A DNA stretch of 19,719 nt from Treponema sp. (GTDB lineage: Bacteria; Spirochaetota; Spirochaetia; Treponematales; Treponemataceae): NCBI GenBank assembly GCA_031290005.1, contig JAITOJ010000090.1:1-19719 (forward strand), written 5' to 3'. The position numbers were made by a program, and so were the translations under genes. Below, one piece after another: positions 8,163 through 14,877 of the stretch. How positions within the stretch are numbered: the stretch's first letter is position 1; each line of letters starts with the position of its first letter. The notes under the pieces were generated by a model, which had not been told where the DNA came from, did not search any database, and saw nothing but the letters and a program-made list of their open reading frames with translations.

Positions 8163-9281
8163 ATGAAAAGTGTAAAAAGCGGTTTGAGGCCGGCGAGGAT
8201 TTTGCTGGGTTTGTGCGCGGGATTGTGGCTCCTGGCGTGTAATTTTTCTTTTGGGGATAAGAATGCTGAAGGATCCCCTGCCTGGCATAGCTGGGATTCC
8301 AAGCTACGGGAGAGTCCCTGGCTCACCGCTATCGGATCTGATTACATTGAGTTGGCGTTTAAGGCGGCCCGTGAAGCTGACCCGGACGCGAAGCTCTACT
8401 ACAATGATTATAGTCTGGATAACCAGAATAAAGCTGCGGCGGTCTACGAGATGGTCAGGGATATTAATCGCAGATTTCCCAATGTGGGCGGCAGGCCGCT
8501 TATCGACGGTATCGGTATGCAGGCCCATTACGGTATATGGACTGACCCAGGCAATGTTGAAAAGTCGATTCAGTTGTTCAGTTCCCTGGGCGTTGAGGTG
8601 AGTATCAGCGAGCTTGATATTCAGGCGGGCACGAACGGGCAATTCGAGTCTGGCTGGGAAAATCAGCAAGCGGAGTTGTATGCCAAGCTTTTCAGAATCT
8701 TCAAACAAAATGCTTCCCATATCTCCCGTGTTACTTTCTGGGGGCTTAATGACGGGAAAAGCTGGCGTTCCACCTCAAAGCCGCTTCTGTTTGATAAAGA
8801 TTATAAGTCAAAACCCGCTTTTTATGCGGTGGAAAACCCTGACCTAAGTTCATTCCCGGCGGAAGGTGAGGTCATGAGCGGCCTGTCTCCCCTGCATGAA
8901 AAATATGATTCTTCTTTCCTCCTGGGAAATATTGTCTCTCCTGGCGATATTGGGAAAACTGATTTTTCCAATTTAAGCCGCCATTTTACGGCTGCAACCG
9001 CTGAGAATGACATGAAGCCTGAAAATATTCAGCGGACAAAAGGCAACTTCACATACCCGGACACTATGGTGAAAGCGGTGCTGGATGCGGGTATGAAAAT
9101 GCACGCTCACACTCTGGTTTGGCATCAGCAGACGCCGTCGTGGATGAACACCGGAAACAATATGACCCGGGAAACGGCTCTCGAAAATATGACGACCCAT
9201 ATCACAACCGTAGTCGCTCATTTTAAGGGCAAGGTCATCTCCTGGGATGTGGTTAATGAGGCGATAAAAGACGGCCTATGA
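8163..9281 (+). CDS. GH10 endo-beta-1,4-xylanase lipoprotein, circularly permuted
   Basis: 372 residues. The signal peptide ends in lipobox LLAC (Cys26). Every landmark of a complete GH10 barrel is present, but in permuted order. Residues 39-226 are the C-terminal half: SDYIELAFKAA, LYYNDYSLDN, IDGIGMQAHYGIW, the nucleophile Glu150 in SISELDIQ, TFWGLNDGKSW and PLLFDKDYKSKPAFYAV. A roughly 15-residue linker follows. Residues 241-372 are the N-terminal half: LSPLHEKYDSSFLLG, TAENDMKPENIQ, HAHTLVWHQQTPSWM and WDVVNEAI with the acid/base Glu366. The protein stops six residues later, where an ordinary GH10 would continue into the segment found here at residue 39. The frame is uninterrupted. The gene overlaps the GH30 start by four bases (ATGA). 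It should cleave the xylan backbone at the cell surface; activity of the permuted form is unproven. Confidence 0.9.
   Translation: MKSVKSGLRPARILLGLCAGLWLLACNFSFGDKNAEGSPAWHSWDSKLRESPWLTAIGSDYIELAFKAAREADPDAKLYYNDYSLDNQNKAAAVYEMVRDINRRFPNVGGRPLIDGIGMQAHYGIWTDPGNVEKSIQLFSSLGVEVSISELDIQAGTNGQFESGWENQQAELYAKLFRIFKQNASHISRVTFWGLNDGKSWRSTSKPLLFDKDYKSKPAFYAVENPDLSSFPAEGEVMSGLSPLHEKYDSSFLLGNIVSPGDIGKTDFSNLSRHFTAATAENDMKPENIQRTKGNFTYPDTMVKAVLDAGMKMHAHTLVWHQQTPSWMNTGNNMTRETALENMTTHITTVVAHFKGKVISWDVVNEAIKDGL
8277..8840 (+). other. GH10 C-terminal half-barrel segment, displaced to the front
   Basis: This stretch encodes residues 39-226 of the permuted xylanase. It corresponds to what normally follows strand beta-4 of a GH10 barrel, through beta-8 with the nucleophile (Glu150). 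It opens with WDSKLRESPWLTAIGSDYIE, the segment that in ordinary GH10 enzymes comes shortly after the WDVVNEA acid/base motif. Confidence 0.88.
8883..9278 (+). other. GH10 N-terminal half-barrel segment, displaced to the end
   Basis: This stretch encodes residues 241-372. It corresponds to the start of a GH10 domain (substrate-side TAENDMKPE, TLVWHQQTPSW) through strand beta-4 with the acid/base glutamate (Glu366). The coding sequence ends immediately after KDGL. Confidence 0.88.
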
Positions 9282-10798
9282 TATTTTTACGAAACAAACG
9301 AATTTCTGTTCTCTTGGAGTTTCTTATAGCGCTGTCCGTTCTTTCCTGTAATTTTTCTTTCGGCGACAAAGACTCCAGCGGAACCATGGAAATCCGTTAC
9401 ACTGACGCGCGGCAGGCCATTGACGGTTTCGGCGGTTCCAACGCCTGGACCGGTCTGCCTTCCGGCGCGGCGGGCAATGCGGTGGTCAGCCTCCTGTATT
9501 CCCGGACTGAGGGCGCGGGGTTCACTATTCTGCGAAACCGGATCCCGTTTCGGGAACGGCACCAGAATGACGACGGTTCTGAATATGACGATGGTTTTAT
9601 CAACAGAAACAGCGATGATACCTATAAATATACCGAAGCGGCAGGCGTCAAAACCTTTTCCCTGAACTGGAACAGTTGGGAATTGGGAAACACCAAAACC
9701 CTCATCAGCAGGATATTGGCCCTGGATGCAGATGGCCCGGAAAATCTGACTCTCTTGAGCACTCCCTGGACGCCTCCGAATAACCGAAATACCAATTGGA
9801 AAACCGGAGTCCCTGATTTGTCCAAACCCGACGTGGGAGGCAGGCTTGACCCGGCCCGCTATACGGACTATGCGGATTTGCTGGCAGATTACGCGAAAGG
9901 CTTTGAAAGCAATATGGGCGCGAGCCTGGGGGTGTTGTCCATTCAGAATGAGCCGTCCTGGGCGCCGGATTACGAATCCTGCCTGTGGAACGGCGCGGAA
10001 ATCGCCGCCTTTCTCAAAGTCCTGGGGCAGCGTTTCAACGCGAAAGGGGTTGCTGTTGGCGTTATGGCCCCGGAGGACGAGAATTTCCGGGAAGACCTCA
10101 TAACAGCTTCTCTGAACGATTCGGCGGCGTCCCAGATTCTCACCCACGTGGGGGTGCATCAATACGAAGGAGTATACACATCCGCGTCCAATATGGGCTG
10201 CAAGGTTTTGCCGAATGTGGCCCGTTCGGGCAAACGGCTCTGGCAGACCGAAATTTCTTCCAGTTCTTCCAACAATTCCAACCGGGTTCCACCGGGCGAT
10301 ATGGAAGACGCCCTATATTTTGCCAAAATGCTTCACCTGGACATGACTTTGGCGGAAACCAGCGCGTTCCTTTTCTGGTGGCTCTGGAAAAGTGGCCCGG
10401 ATAACAAAGGAAGCCTCATCAGCGTGAATTGGGACGGTTCAATATTCGCCGCGGCCCGGCTCTATGCGCTGGGGCAGTACAGCAGGTTCGTGCGCCCGGG
10501 CTGGCAGCGTATCGGTTCCACTACCGCTCCGGCTTCCGGGGTGTATTCCAGCGCCTACAAAAATCCCGGTTCCCGGGAAATCGCCCTGGCGCTGATAAAC
10601 GACGGTTTGGGCACAGCGGAGATTGCGCTCAATTTGCGGGGAGCCCCGGGGTTTTCCGGCCTTGAAGCCTGGCGGACTTCGGAAACCGAAAAACTACAAA
10701 AGGTTTCCGGCGCGCTCAACGCCAGCAAAGAGGGAGCCGTCATCGTCACCCTGCCGCCCTGCTCAATAACCACCCTCTGCGGCTTGGTTGCGGAATAA
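9278..10798 (+). CDS. GH30 (glucurono)xylanase lipoprotein, copy 1
   Basis: 506 residues, lipobox VLSC (Cys24). The GH30 catalytic domain runs from about residue 38 to 400 and is followed by the small beta-rich domain typical of the family (to 506). Key motifs: QAIDGFGGSNAW (46-57), ILRNRIPFRE (84-93), LSIQNEPSW with the acid/base Glu225, YESCLWNG, and LWQTEIS with the nucleophile Glu325. The pattern best fits the subfamily-8 glucuronoxylanase group. I cannot confirm the arginine that grips the glucuronic acid side chain, so a xylanase not needing glucuronate is also possible. The ATG overlaps the GH10 stop codon (ATGA) and has only a weak Shine-Dalgarno sequence, implying translational coupling. 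The mature N-terminus CNFSFGDK matches that of the GH10 protein. Confidence 0.88.
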   Translation: MIFLRNKRISVLLEFLIALSVLSCNFSFGDKDSSGTMEIRYTDARQAIDGFGGSNAWTGLPSGAAGNAVVSLLYSRTEGAGFTILRNRIPFRERHQNDDGSEYDDGFINRNSDDTYKYTEAAGVKTFSLNWNSWELGNTKTLISRILALDADGPENLTLLSTPWTPPNNRNTNWKTGVPDLSKPDVGGRLDPARYTDYADLLADYAKGFESNMGASLGVLSIQNEPSWAPDYESCLWNGAEIAAFLKVLGQRFNAKGVAVGVMAPEDENFREDLITASLNDSAASQILTHVGVHQYEGVYTSASNMGCKVLPNVARSGKRLWQTEISSSSSNNSNRVPPGDMEDALYFAKMLHLDMTLAETSAFLFWWLWKSGPDNKGSLISVNWDGSIFAAARLYALGQYSRFVRPGWQRIGSTTAPASGVYSSAYKNPGSREIALALINDGLGTAEIALNLRGAPGFSGLEAWRTSETEKLQKVSGALNASKEGAVIVTLPPCSITTLCGLVAE

Positions 10799-10807
10799 AC
10801 CGCAGAG
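10775..10807 (+). other. Hairpin across the end of GH30 copy 1
   Basis: CTCTGCGG (10775-10782) pairs perfectly with CCGCAGAG (10800-10807) across the stop codon. No T-tract follows; instead the repeats of the RAYT region begin two bases later. It may be a terminator stem that lost its tail when the element arrived, or simple chance. Confidence 0.35.
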
Positions 10808-10808
10808 C

Positions 10809-10824
10809 CTAAGGGACAGAGCAA
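10809..10824 (+). repeat. RAYT-associated repeat, copy 1 (16 bases)
   Basis: ctaagggacagagcaa here is identical to 10868-10883 and is followed by an A-rich tail. The core GGGACAGAG is also the arm of the palindrome downstream of the transposase. Confidence 0.65.
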
Positions 10825-10867
10825 TAAAAAGCAAAAAAACCAATCTCAGAGCAAGTCCGGGGGATAT

Positions 10868-10883
10868 CTAAGGGACAGAGCAA
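10868..10883 (+). repeat. RAYT-associated repeat, copy 2 (16 bases)
   Basis: Second exact copy of ctaagggacagagcaa, 59 bases after the first, followed by poly-A stretches (to about 10907). An inverted partial copy, TGTCCCATTTT, lies at 10930-10940 and could pair with this repeat to form a long hairpin before the transposase gene. Confidence 0.65.
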
Positions 10884-10996
10884 AAAAAACAAAAAAAAGC
10901 AAAAAAAGTCGCCCAAATCCCTCAAAAAATGTCCCATTTTGAACAATTTTATCCATATATATTATGCAACAAAATTCTTTTTCAGGAGGGTATCCT

Positions 10997-11509
10997 ATGC
11001 CGCATCATCGCAGACTTCTCGCCGCGGGCGCCTCTTACCACGTCACTGCCAGGACAAATCGCAGCGAACCCATCTTTGACCCACGCCCAGCCTCAGAGTT
11101 GTTCCTTCTCGTCCTTAAACAGGCTCATAAACGCTTCTCTTTCGAGCTGCCTAACTTCACCATCATGCCAAACCATATCCATCTCCTTATAAAACCGTCA
11201 GATGATGAATCTCTGTCCAAAATAATGCAATGGATTTTGAGTGTGTTCGCCATGCGCTGGAACCGGGCACACGGCTTGCACGGGCACGTGTGGGGTGAGC
11301 GCTTCTTTTCGCGGATTATCAGTTCGGAAGCGGACTGGCTGCATGTTTTTGCGTACATTGATGAGAACCCGGTACGGGCGAATCTGGCAAGCCAGCCGTG
11401 GCAATGGAAAAACGGCGGGATATGGCAGCACCGGATGGGGATGTCTGATATAGTCAATGGGCTTGATGAAATCGTGCTCGGGATATTTCCCGGGCATAGG
11501 CGCTTGTGA
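10997..11509 (+). CDS. REP-associated tyrosine (Y1) transposase, RAYT type
   Basis: 170 residues, full length for the family. The N-terminal strand is YHVTARTN (14-21). The HUH metal motif is MPNHIHLLI with His60 and His62. GHVWGERFFSRII (96-108) follows, and the likely nucleophile is Tyr120 in YIDENPVRANL. These match RAYT (IS200/IS605-like) proteins, which nick and move or process REP palindromes as single strands. I chose ATG 10997 because CAGGAGG lies six bases upstream; the frame is open further but without a ribosome-binding site. The gene is intact, lies between two carbohydrate operons, and is flanked by GGGACAGAG repeats. RAYTs are usually single-copy domesticated genes, so this may be a resident function rather than a recent insertion. 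Confidence 0.88.
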   Translation: MPHHRRLLAAGASYHVTARTNRSEPIFDPRPASELFLLVLKQAHKRFSFELPNFTIMPNHIHLLIKPSDDESLSKIMQWILSVFAMRWNRAHGLHGHVWGERFFSRIISSEADWLHVFAYIDENPVRANLASQPWQWKNGGIWQHRMGMSDIVNGLDEIVLGIFPGHRRL

Positions 11510-11752
11510 GCCTGCTCTTAGCGGTTTTCTGGGATAAAAACGCCATTTTGTACTAATTTGTAACTCAGGTGGAAGGTTTCATGGGGAAGGTGTAACTATT
11601 TCCGTGTATGGCGGCAGATTTTTTCTCCACGCGTACGAAAATCCCGCTCATACTGCTCATGGCCACGCTGTTTTATCCGATTCTTTGCGGAAGACAGGTT
11701 CAATTTTATGCAATTTGCCGGCGGGGGAGGGCAATTTTGGCGGCCTAACGTA

Positions 11753-11789
11753 AATGGGACAGAGCTTATTACATAAGCTCTGTCCCATT
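11753..11789. repeat. 17-bp perfect palindrome, probable RAYT-recognised REP-like element
   Basis: aatgggacagagcttat (11753-11769) is the exact reverse complement of 11773-11789, with a three-base loop TAC. The arm carries the same GGGACAGAG core as the two repeats before the transposase gene. Long palindromes near a RAYT gene are typical substrates of that family. As RNA it would also form a very stable stem, but no T-tract follows. Confidence 0.8.
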
Positions 11790-11849
11790 AATCTGTCCCC
11801 TGCCCTCAAGAATAGGGAAAAACCCTGATTTTCACCCACCCCCGTGTCT

Positions 11850-11859
11850 CTCTATCATA
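11850..11859 (+). promoter_or_regulatory. Possible -10 region for the lipoprotein/barrel operon
   Basis: CTCTATCATA here is identical to the ten bases around the putative -10 at 2293-2302. TATCAT (11853-11858) could be the -10, but no good -35 hexamer is seen. Support is limited to the shared string and its position about 55 bases before the gene. Confidence 0.25.
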
Positions 11860-11914
11860 ATGCCACGGTTTCAAAAGAGCCGTATATCTTTTTCATATTT
11901 TTTAGGAGATATTT

Positions 11915-12676
11915 ATGAAAAAAATCACAAACATGAGTATGGTTGTTTTGCTTTTGGCAGGCGCCGCGGTCTTTATGGGCTGCCCGAGCGGCAGTGGGGA
12001 AGGCAATCCCACTCTTGACGAAAATGAGTTTCCACCGAAGGCAGACGCGCATTGGAACGAAGCGAATGAACTTTCATCGGGTTTGGTGGCTTTGATTGAC
12101 GCTGCGGGAAGCAACTTGATTAAAAATTCTGAGGCGGGAAACTATTATGTGTATAATTTAGAGGATTGTAATCTTGGCGACCCGCCCGGCACTGAATTAA
12201 CTGACCTTGATGAGGGGGGGGGCAAACATGTAACCTGGCTCAAGAATTACGGATTTATTATGTTCCCTTTCCCCACAGATGACGCGCAGTTTATGGAGAA
12301 GGTGACAAAAGTAATCATGGTGGTGCAAACGGACTATGCGGGTGAGAAAAAAGTGGCCGCCAAAATTTGTTCCAGTACGGTAGACAATTACGGTGACGGG
12401 GTATTTGAGCTTTCCACTGCCTTTCGGGATTTTTCGGCTACCGCCGGAGATATGCAGTGGGGCGCGGAAAATTTGAGGGTAATTGTATTCTATTTTAATG
12501 ATGAGAGCGCCCAGTTGAAGTCATTACAGACTCTTACCACAGCTGCCGGCGCTGACCAGAGCAAACTGCCCCTGGCTTTTGCGTTCAGCAATAATCAGGG
12601 AAGTGGCGACCAGCCCATAACCGACGGAGTTCCCGGTTGGGGACTGGACATAAAATGTGTGCTGTTTGCACAATAA
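11915..12676 (+). CDS. Surface lipoprotein of unknown function with an internal G9 tract
   Basis: 253 residues. The signal peptide ends in lipobox FMGC (Cys23). I do not recognise the rest. It is acidic and looks beta-rich, with pieces such as YYVYNLEDCNLGD, FIMFPFPTDD and VIMVVQTDYAGEKKVAAKIC, compatible with a ligand-binding beta-sandwich. TAGGAGAT lies six to seven bases before the ATG. A run of nine G residues (12214-12222) lies within codons for Glu100-Gly-Gly-Gly; a one-base slip would disrupt the protein after about 100 residues. The gene directly precedes the outer-membrane protein gene (11-base gap). By position it could be a surface glycan-binding partner of that barrel, but this is inference from context alone. 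Confidence 0.75.
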   Translation: MKKITNMSMVVLLLAGAAVFMGCPSGSGEGNPTLDENEFPPKADAHWNEANELSSGLVALIDAAGSNLIKNSEAGNYYVYNLEDCNLGDPPGTELTDLDEGGGKHVTWLKNYGFIMFPFPTDDAQFMEKVTKVIMVVQTDYAGEKKVAAKICSSTVDNYGDGVFELSTAFRDFSATAGDMQWGAENLRVIVFYFNDESAQLKSLQTLTTAAGADQSKLPLAFAFSNNQGSGDQPITDGVPGWGLDIKCVLFAQ

Positions 12677-12687
12677 GGAGAAGAGGC

Positions 12688-14244
12688 ATGAAAAAATTCT
12701 TGGCGGTCTTGCTGCTTGCGGCGGCGGCGGGCGTCCTCTGGGCGCAGGTTCAGGCGGAAGACAGCATAGCCTTTCCCGCGGCGGAAGACCTTAAACCCGG
12801 CGCCATAACTCCCCAGTTCTATATCAGCGCTCAGGCTATATTTTCAGGAGGGTATAACTTTGAAACCGGGGCAAAAGGGTTCCGCGATTACGGCGGGGAC
12901 AATGGCACCTGGGCCACTTTCAGCGTTGCTTTTATGGACAGCCACTATGGAGCGCCCAAAAGATATAATACCGGTAATAAAGCCGACGACTGGGGCGCGA
13001 AATTCAAGTTCTTCAACTATACCATGCGGATGGATAGCTGGGACACCTCAAATTCTCAGCCGGAACTCAATCCCGCGGCATGGCTGGGGGAAATTTCCGG
13101 CATGGGCGCCCACATCGGTTTTTTCAGCCAGGCCGGCAGTCTGATTTATCCCACCGACCGGACGAAAAATAACCCGGTAAAGATTCTTTCCGCAGGCAAC
13201 AAGGTAATCAATCTGGGGGATGACAGCTTGGGGGATTTATATTACCCGGAAGATCTCTCCAGCAGGGCTGGCAGCGCGGTGACGTCATATGCGGGCACCG
13301 CCATCATGTATGCGGGCTATGAAAATGACCTTTTTACCGCATACCTGTCCTTCGCTTCCGAAGGGGATGTGAATACTGCGGCGTCAGCAAATGCCGACGG
13401 GTTTGCCGGTGTTCTGGATTTCACCGTGAGTCCCTGGGGAACCCTCACCAATATGCGGCATCCTTTTACCCTGAATATAACGGGTAACGCCATTGGCGGC
13501 GTCGATTTTACCGACAATCCCACAGGGTTTGGGCTTAAAGCGGAACTGGGCCAATGGCTGGGGGGCAATTTTGTGATAAACCCGGTGGTCGCGTTTGACG
13601 GCAAGGCAACCGTAAATGATTTTTACTGGAAAGCCGGGGGCGGCCTCATTTTCAGATTCAGCAGCGCCCAGTATGTGACGGACGAATGGAATGAACTGAC
13701 CGATATGAGCAATTATCTATACCGCTATGAAAATTCCAAAATCCTCAAATACGCCTATGCCCAGGTGTACGGGGCCTACTCAGAAGCCGATGACTTTGAC
13801 CTGGTATTCCGGTTGGAAGAGCCGGATAACGAAATCGGTTTCCATGATAAACTCGGAGCAATGCTTGAATTCAGAATGTTTAATTTGACCGGCACGGTAA
13901 CCACAAATACGCTGGAATGGGCAACCTGGGGGCGGGTTTCCTGGGATTTTGATGTGGGAGACGCGAAAGTCGTAACTCCCTATCTCCGGGGTTATCTTGA
14001 CAGCAACGCGGCGCTCAAGCTCCGGGTGGGCGCTCAGGCAAATCTGATTCCCTATGCGGGCTTTGAAATCGCCTATACGTCGGCAAACCTGAACGAAAGC
14101 GCCGCCAACGCGCTGCCCGACGCCGGGCGGATTGAGCTGATTGTCATTCTGAAGTCCGACGACGCAAAACCCAAGACGCCTAAACGCATGGATTTCTGGG
14201 AATACAGCAGATACACTTCGGGGCTGCCGGACAAAAACCGGTAA
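12688..14244 (+). CDS. Probable outer-membrane beta-barrel (porin-like) protein
   Basis: 518 residues from ATG 12688, chosen because AAGGAGAAGAGG precedes it and the first residues form a clean signal peptide (MKKFLAVLLLAAAAGVLWAQ). The upstream in-frame extension has no such signal. The mature protein is rich in Gly, Asn, Asp and aromatic residues with many alternating strands (for example TAIMYAGYENDLFTAYLSFA, LKLRVGAQANLIPYAGFEIA), as in spirochaetal outer-membrane barrels. There is no TonB box or SusC-like plug. A short polar tail (about 490-518) follows the last strand. It lies between two lipoprotein genes and upstream of a GH30, so a xylo-oligosaccharide pore is a reasonable hypothesis. 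The substrate is not readable from sequence. Confidence 0.75.
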   Translation: MKKFLAVLLLAAAAGVLWAQVQAEDSIAFPAAEDLKPGAITPQFYISAQAIFSGGYNFETGAKGFRDYGGDNGTWATFSVAFMDSHYGAPKRYNTGNKADDWGAKFKFFNYTMRMDSWDTSNSQPELNPAAWLGEISGMGAHIGFFSQAGSLIYPTDRTKNNPVKILSAGNKVINLGDDSLGDLYYPEDLSSRAGSAVTSYAGTAIMYAGYENDLFTAYLSFASEGDVNTAASANADGFAGVLDFTVSPWGTLTNMRHPFTLNITGNAIGGVDFTDNPTGFGLKAELGQWLGGNFVINPVVAFDGKATVNDFYWKAGGGLIFRFSSAQYVTDEWNELTDMSNYLYRYENSKILKYAYAQVYGAYSEADDFDLVFRLEEPDNEIGFHDKLGAMLEFRMFNLTGTVTTNTLEWATWGRVSWDFDVGDAKVVTPYLRGYLDSNAALKLRVGAQANLIPYAGFEIAYTSANLNESAANALPDAGRIELIVILKSDDAKPKTPKRMDFWEYSRYTSGLPDKNR

Positions 14245-14286
14245 AAAATGGTTTTTTACCCGGACAGTTTTGTCCGGGATATTTTC
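14240..14286 (+). terminator. Two overlapping hairpins after the barrel gene, terminator-like
   Basis: GGTAAAAAA (14240-14248) pairs with TTTTTTACC (14252-14260) around TGG, spanning the stop codon. CCCGGACA (14259-14266) pairs with TGTCCGGG (14271-14278) around GTTT and is followed by ATATTTTCTT. The two stems share two bases, so they compete. The second is a plausible weak intrinsic terminator, lowering expression of the genes that follow. Confidence 0.55.
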
Positions 14287-14306
14287 TTCTATATAGGAGG
14301 TTTATT

Positions 14307-14849
14307 ATGATGAAGAAAAGTTTTGTTGGTTTCGCGGTGATTCTTGCCGCAGTGACGCTGGTTTCCTGCGCGTCTTCAAAGCCGGCCGCGTCCGCGCCGG
14401 TAAAGGCTGACGCGGCGTACCAGCTTCCTGTGGGAAACTTTCAGAAGTGGTATGATGCCGACCTGGAAGGCGGAGACACCATTTCGTTCAAGGGCGGCGG
14501 CGTTGACTATATGTTCCCCGCCGGTTTTGACCCGAAAGCCTATTCGTCCCTCTACTTGGTGTACGAGACTTCAGCCTGGGTGGCCGAGCCTGACGTGCTC
14601 GCTCAAACCGGCAAGGAAGACACCATGCAGTTGAGTGTTAAAGACTGGGACGGTGAAGGCGGGCGGGTAGACCTGACCTATCCCTACGTGGAAAAAGGCA
14701 CGGGCGAAGTGGCGTTGCTGGATGGCGATCAATACCAGGCTCTGACCGCTAAAGGCATCGAAGGGTTTGCCATCGCCGCGAACGTGTGGTCCCATAACGG
14801 TATTGCCAGGTACAAGGTAAAAATTATTTCCCTTGAAGCGCGTCCCTGA
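14307..14849 (+). CDS. Small lipoprotein, unknown function
   Basis: 180 residues. The signal peptide ends in lipobox LVSC (Cys21) and is followed by an Ala/Ser/Pro linker (to about residue 36). The remaining roughly 140 residues appear all-beta, with motifs WYDADLEGGDTISFKGGG, VDYMFPAGFDPKAYSSLYLV and a C-terminal IARYKVKIISLE. That size and shape would fit a carbohydrate-binding-module-like sandwich, but I do not recognise the family and name no function. AGGAGG lies six bases before ATG 14307; the next codon is also ATG, so either may start translation. It lies after the weak double hairpin and before a strong terminator, so its expression may be set separately from GH30 copy 2. Confidence 0.75.
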   Translation: MMKKSFVGFAVILAAVTLVSCASSKPAASAPVKADAAYQLPVGNFQKWYDADLEGGDTISFKGGGVDYMFPAGFDPKAYSSLYLVYETSAWVAEPDVLAQTGKEDTMQLSVKDWDGEGGRVDLTYPYVEKGTGEVALLDGDQYQALTAKGIEGFAIAANVWSHNGIARYKVKIISLEARP

Positions 14850-14853
14850 TTAG

Positions 14854-14868
14854 GCGCTTCGGCAAGCG
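14854..14868 (+). other. Small hairpin between lipoprotein gene and main terminator
   Basis: CGCTT (14855-14859) and AAGCG (14864-14868) pair around CGGC. It may be part of the termination region that follows. Confidence 0.3.
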
Positions 14869-14877
14869 ATTTTGAAT

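Larger units (their letters stand above)
11510..11914. other. Gene-free region after the RAYT gene
   Basis: This 405-base stretch holds no credible gene. Just after the RAYT stop is an imperfect stem (GCGGTTTT, then AAAACGCC, 11521-11544). The middle part (11545-11750) shows nothing recognisable. The palindrome at 11753-11789 and a nearby extra TCTGTCCCC (11792-11800) follow. The final part is the upstream region of the next lipoprotein gene, with TATCAT at 11853-11858. Confidence 0.6.

Noticed and set aside
8163..9281. GH10 gene as a frameshifted or truncated pseudogene
   Set aside because: The frame is continuous and both half-domains with both catalytic glutamates are present. The end at the GH30 start is a normal ATGA overlap. 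A permuted complete domain explains all of it better.
9287..10162. 291-codon minus-strand open frame opposite GH30 copy 1
   Set aside because: It is antisense to a clear GH30 catalytic domain, has no recognisable motif and no signal or ribosome-binding site of its own.
10809..10940. GGGACAGAG repeats as a CRISPR array
   Set aside because: There are only two direct copies with an A-rich, low-complexity interval, no regular spacers and no cas genes; the adjacent RAYT gene explains them better.
10939..10967. TTGAAC with TATTAT as a promoter for the RAYT gene
   Set aside because: The spacing is only 15 bases and the region is generally AT-rich, so the match is not convincing.
11657..11839. 60-codon minus-strand open frame in the gap after the RAYT gene
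   Set aside because: It runs through the 17-bp palindrome, has no ribosome-binding site and no recognisable product.
12637..12687. Upstream extension of the barrel gene to an ATG inside the lipoprotein gene
   Set aside because: The extension overlaps the lipoprotein gene, hides the signal peptide and has no ribosome-binding site, whereas ATG 12688 has AAGGAGAAGAGG upstream and a clean signal.
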